Below, piece after piece: positions 17,981 to 20,265 of a stretch of 20,265 nucleotides of DNA. The DNA is taken from positions 1 to 20,265 of the forward strand of contig JADGJA010000389.1 of assembly GCA_027596035.1 (NCBI GenBank), given 5' to 3'. Made by a program: the position numbers and the translations under genes. Numbering within the stretch: the first letter of the stretch is position 1; each line of letters starts with the position of its first letter. Under the pieces are notes generated by a model, which was not told the DNA's origin, made no database searches, and saw only the letters and a program-made list of their open reading frames with translations. The DNA is from Thoreauomyces humboldtii. Its lineage: Eukaryota > Chytridiomycota > Chytridiomycetes > Spizellomycetales > Powellomycetaceae.

Positions 17981-19985
17981 CTATGTATGCAAATATGAGC
18001 TGGTTTCGACCGATTGCCCCTGGGAGTCTGCGTTTACGGGACAGCCCGTATGGTGAAGATTTTCGACACCTTTCACGCAGAACTCACAGGATTGTTTTGT
18101 ACATGCAGGCTCCTGACCAATTAACCAGGAAGCAAAGGAAGAAGAAACGACGAAGGAGAGGTTAAATGAGAGAAGGCGTACGCTGCAGGAAGGAGTGCGG
18201 GTCCAGTGGACCAGGAGCACTGCCTGTACGAAGTTCAGATCGAATCCGGCGCACTCTGGATCATATCCGATGATATTTTGCATGACGTACAGCGACCAAA
18301 GGATGACCCGATCGACTCGCATGTCATCACCAGCTGAAAGAATTGCATGAATTAGAAATTGACAGTGATCGGTGAAGCGGTGCAATGACGACTTACACTT
18401 TTGGAGCTTCTCGTACAGAACTCCGTTCATGCCGAGCATGCCGAATCTTTTTGGCCGACGAAGGGATGGCAACACAACTATGCTGGGAGGAAGACTGTGC
18501 AGGTATTGTGCAGGTTCGGTCCCCGGGATCTGAATCCGCTCGGGAGCATCGACACCGACGCCAGAATAGGCTGCCAGCCATGGAGAGTAGTGCGATAAGG
18601 TGCGGTTGGTGATCGGATGGGTGATGGGGGTGACCACAGTCCTGATGAGTGATCTCAAGCCTGCAAAGGCCCCGTCGCGAGTGACCGGATGGTTGCTCAA
18701 AAGGGATCTTGATCCCCGACGCCCATGCTGAATCAGGTCTACAATGGTTTGCCAATGTGCATTGGCGAAGTTGACACCCTCCGTTCCGAGTGTACTAGTA
18801 CCTAAGTTTAACAATTTCCGATTAAGAGCAGCAGCGATAAGTCAGGTACGGGACTAGTGCAGTTACCGTGGGCCAGGATGACGCTTCCCGCGGCAGTGCC
18901 GCCAGCGTCCTTGGGACAGCAAAGCTGTTCCAGCTTCTCGAACTCTCGAATCATTAGCTCTTGGCGCAGAGAGAGTGTTAAGGATGACTCCACTATCCTT
19001 TGAGCGTTGTTGACAAAATTGATCAGGTGCGTGACGGGTTCTGCGAGCTGGCGAAAGAAGAGGTTCACGTTAGGTCAAGTCGTGGAAAAGTATGTCTCGA
19101 CAAGAATCTACCTTTGTAATTTCCAGCCGCAGCTTGTCCCAGTTTCGGAGTTGGTGCGGTTTAAAGAGAGATCGCAGTTCCCCGCGTTCTGTCGAACCGA
19201 GCGTGTCCTCGATGACTGGTTGGAGCTCGCAGCGTGCTTCAATCGTAAAGTAGACGTCTTGCGGATATCCAGTTACGAGATGTCAGAGGATGGTCATGAC
19301 GGCGTCCATGGAAGGCGCCCGTTCCCCAATGATGCACCTGCGGACAGTATTTGAGCAAGTGAGCAGGTCGTCAACGTAGTTTAGGAAGAGCCCTCGGCGA
19401 GTTCTTCCTAAGGACTCAGTGAGCTTTTTTGTGAAGTCATTTAGTGCGCCCTTGCTTCTGCTGATGATACTAAGTATGGCCGGAAAATGAATGAACGCGT
19501 ATCGGGCGTGGTGATCATCGGCAACGGCATCCCAGAAGTACTTGACGACTTTCTTCCTGTCTTTATCTCCCTCCGTCTCGATGAATAGAGTGCGGTGCAG
19601 CTCGCCGGGTTCGATGTTTGCGTGAAGTTCCGTTATGCGGGCTTCGAGTTTCACGATTGCATTTGTTTTCCTGGGAGGGGCGGCCAGACGTTGATAGCTT
19701 ACACGACCCAAGGGAGGGACGGCAGCTGCCGTGGGACCCGGGAAGGGGCCTGGGTTGAAATCGTTCGCTGCCCGCACCTAAGTTACGGGTGATGATAACA
19801 AGATTTAGAAGGTATTCATGTAGAGATGATAGGAATGATTTCAGGCACTCATCCACTTACCGGCCGTGGCGTTCTCGGTGAGAGTACCGTAAAAAAGAAA
19901 AGAAATAATGCTCATTAGTTTCGAGTTTGCCAAGGCTACTCGCCTGCCAAGGCCCGCCGAGGAATTGATGGGCTGTCAAACCCAT
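17981..19985 (-). pseudogene. Truncated PI3K-related kinase (PIKK), DNA-PKcs-like, with in-frame TGA
   Basis: Minus-strand model: 19985-19944, 19873-19861, 19767-19112, 19047-18867, 18801-18397, 18333-18230 and 18112-17981, with phases agreeing at each junction. Introns C to E (64, 65 and 63 nt) are convincing; the first two and the last are tentative. The centre resembles the end of a FAT region, with a YPQ motif just after the TGA. It continues into the kinase N-lobe: SPWL, then IQIPGT, then PSLRRPKRFGMLGMNG, then LQKSGDDMRVDR. The Lys before the DDxRxD block is the expected ATP-binding Lys. SPWL, IPG and SLRRPKR are closest, from memory, to DNA-PKcs. After about 35 more residues homology stops: no catalytic loop, DFG or FATC. 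The last exon instead encodes a short Cys/His-rich tail. A TGA at 19285-19283 interrupts exon 3 in frame with homologous sequence on both sides, and no GT-AG intron of the right phase removes it. Either a pseudogene or an unusual short gene. Confidence 0.7.
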
Positions 19986-20106
19986 GATGAGATGAGATGA
20001 GCGGAAAGTTTCACCGGCTAGGAAAGTGCGATAGATGCTTGGACAAGTGAGTCTTTGGGAGCGTGGGATGGTGCTCTGAAGGTTGAGGGTTGCGAAGAGA
20101 CCGGCA

Positions 20107-20113
20107 ATATATA
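20107..20113 (-). promoter_or_regulatory. TATA box of the PIKK-like gene
   Basis: TATATAT on the minus strand, about 122 nt before the ATG at 19985, which is the first ATG downstream of it. This suggests that the gene starts here and that the PIKK-like sequence is not simply the end of a long gene entering from outside the window. Confidence 0.5.
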
Positions 20114-20124
20114 GCCATCGGCAT

Positions 20125-20172
20125 GCAAGCAAGCAGGCAGGCAAGCAGGCAGGCAGGGAGGCGAGCAGGCAG
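20125..20172. repeat. Tetranucleotide microsatellite (GCAG/GCAA)n
   Basis: About 48 bp of imperfect 4-bp repeats, mostly GCAG and GCAA with a GGAG and GCGAG interruption. It lies just upstream of the TATA box of the PIKK-like gene on the minus strand. Length polymorphism is likely. Confidence 0.8.
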
Positions 20173-20182
20173 AGTCCAAGCT

Positions 20183-20232
20183 TTGACAGGTGAGACCATA
20201 GCGCCCCAGATAGTGCCCGTCTCACCTGTCAA
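20183..20232. repeat. Perfect 14-bp inverted repeat with E-box cores
   Basis: TTGACAGGTGAGAC (20183-20196) and GTCTCACCTGTCAA (20219-20232) are exact reverse complements around a 22-nt spacer. Each arm contains CAGGTG/CACCTG, an E-box hexamer. It lies about 70-120 bp upstream of the TATA box of the PIKK-like gene. Possible roles are a bHLH or zinc-finger operator, a hairpin, or the terminus of a small element; no element body is visible here. Confidence 0.7.
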
Positions 20233-20265
20233 GTCGTTGCGGCAGATTCAAGGGCTGTCCTGAGT

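Noticed and set aside
19260..19350. An intron removing the in-frame TGA (donor gtgcat after CGCAG, acceptor CGCAAG)
   Set aside because: The phases disagree (2 against 1) and the join would lead straight into another stop. It would also delete the YPQ motif that fits the family.

Overview
The window looks like nuclear DNA of a filamentous or yeast-like fungus. Most genes are split by short GT-AG introns (about 63-120 nt) with GTRNGT-type donors. Coding sequence is GC-rich with C/G-ending codons, TATA boxes are spaced normally, and the content is fungal (HIS3, TOM7, a GPI-anchored wall-type protein, an F-BAR protein, a hybrid histidine kinase, an old yellow enzyme). I lean towards Basidiomycota from gene style and the serine-rich insertions. 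That is inference; no taxonomic marker is present.

Layout, left to right. 358-1722 (+): a single-exon fusion of a YecM-like domain with a HAD phosphatase. 3130-5759 (+): a large FAD monooxygenase whose only intron carries an array of GC-rich hairpins. 6352-7570 (+): an old yellow enzyme with a clear TATA box. 7790-8582 (-): HIS3, three exons, with a perfect Gcn4-type site upstream. 9654-10112 (+): a small GPI-anchored protein. 11167-12956 (+): a five-exon hybrid histidine kinase whose ATPase domain has lost its catalytic motifs. 13503-13936 (+): TOM7, a 51-residue protein in two exons. 14418 to about 15600 (+): a coiled-coil protein of unknown function. 15773-17395 (-): an F-BAR protein. 17981-19985 (-): a shortened PI3K-related kinase remnant, closest by eye to DNA-PKcs. 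It has its own promoter and well-formed introns, but also an in-frame TGA and no catalytic loop.

The genes do not form one pathway. The monooxygenase and old yellow enzyme are neighbouring flavoenzymes on the same strand and might act on related substrates, but nothing more ties them together. Several others are housekeeping (HIS3, TOM7). The most unusual items are the PIKK fragment, the histidine pseudokinase, the YecM-HAD fusion and the hairpin array inside an intron. All exon models were made by eye from splice signals, phase agreement and protein-family fit. No database search was run.
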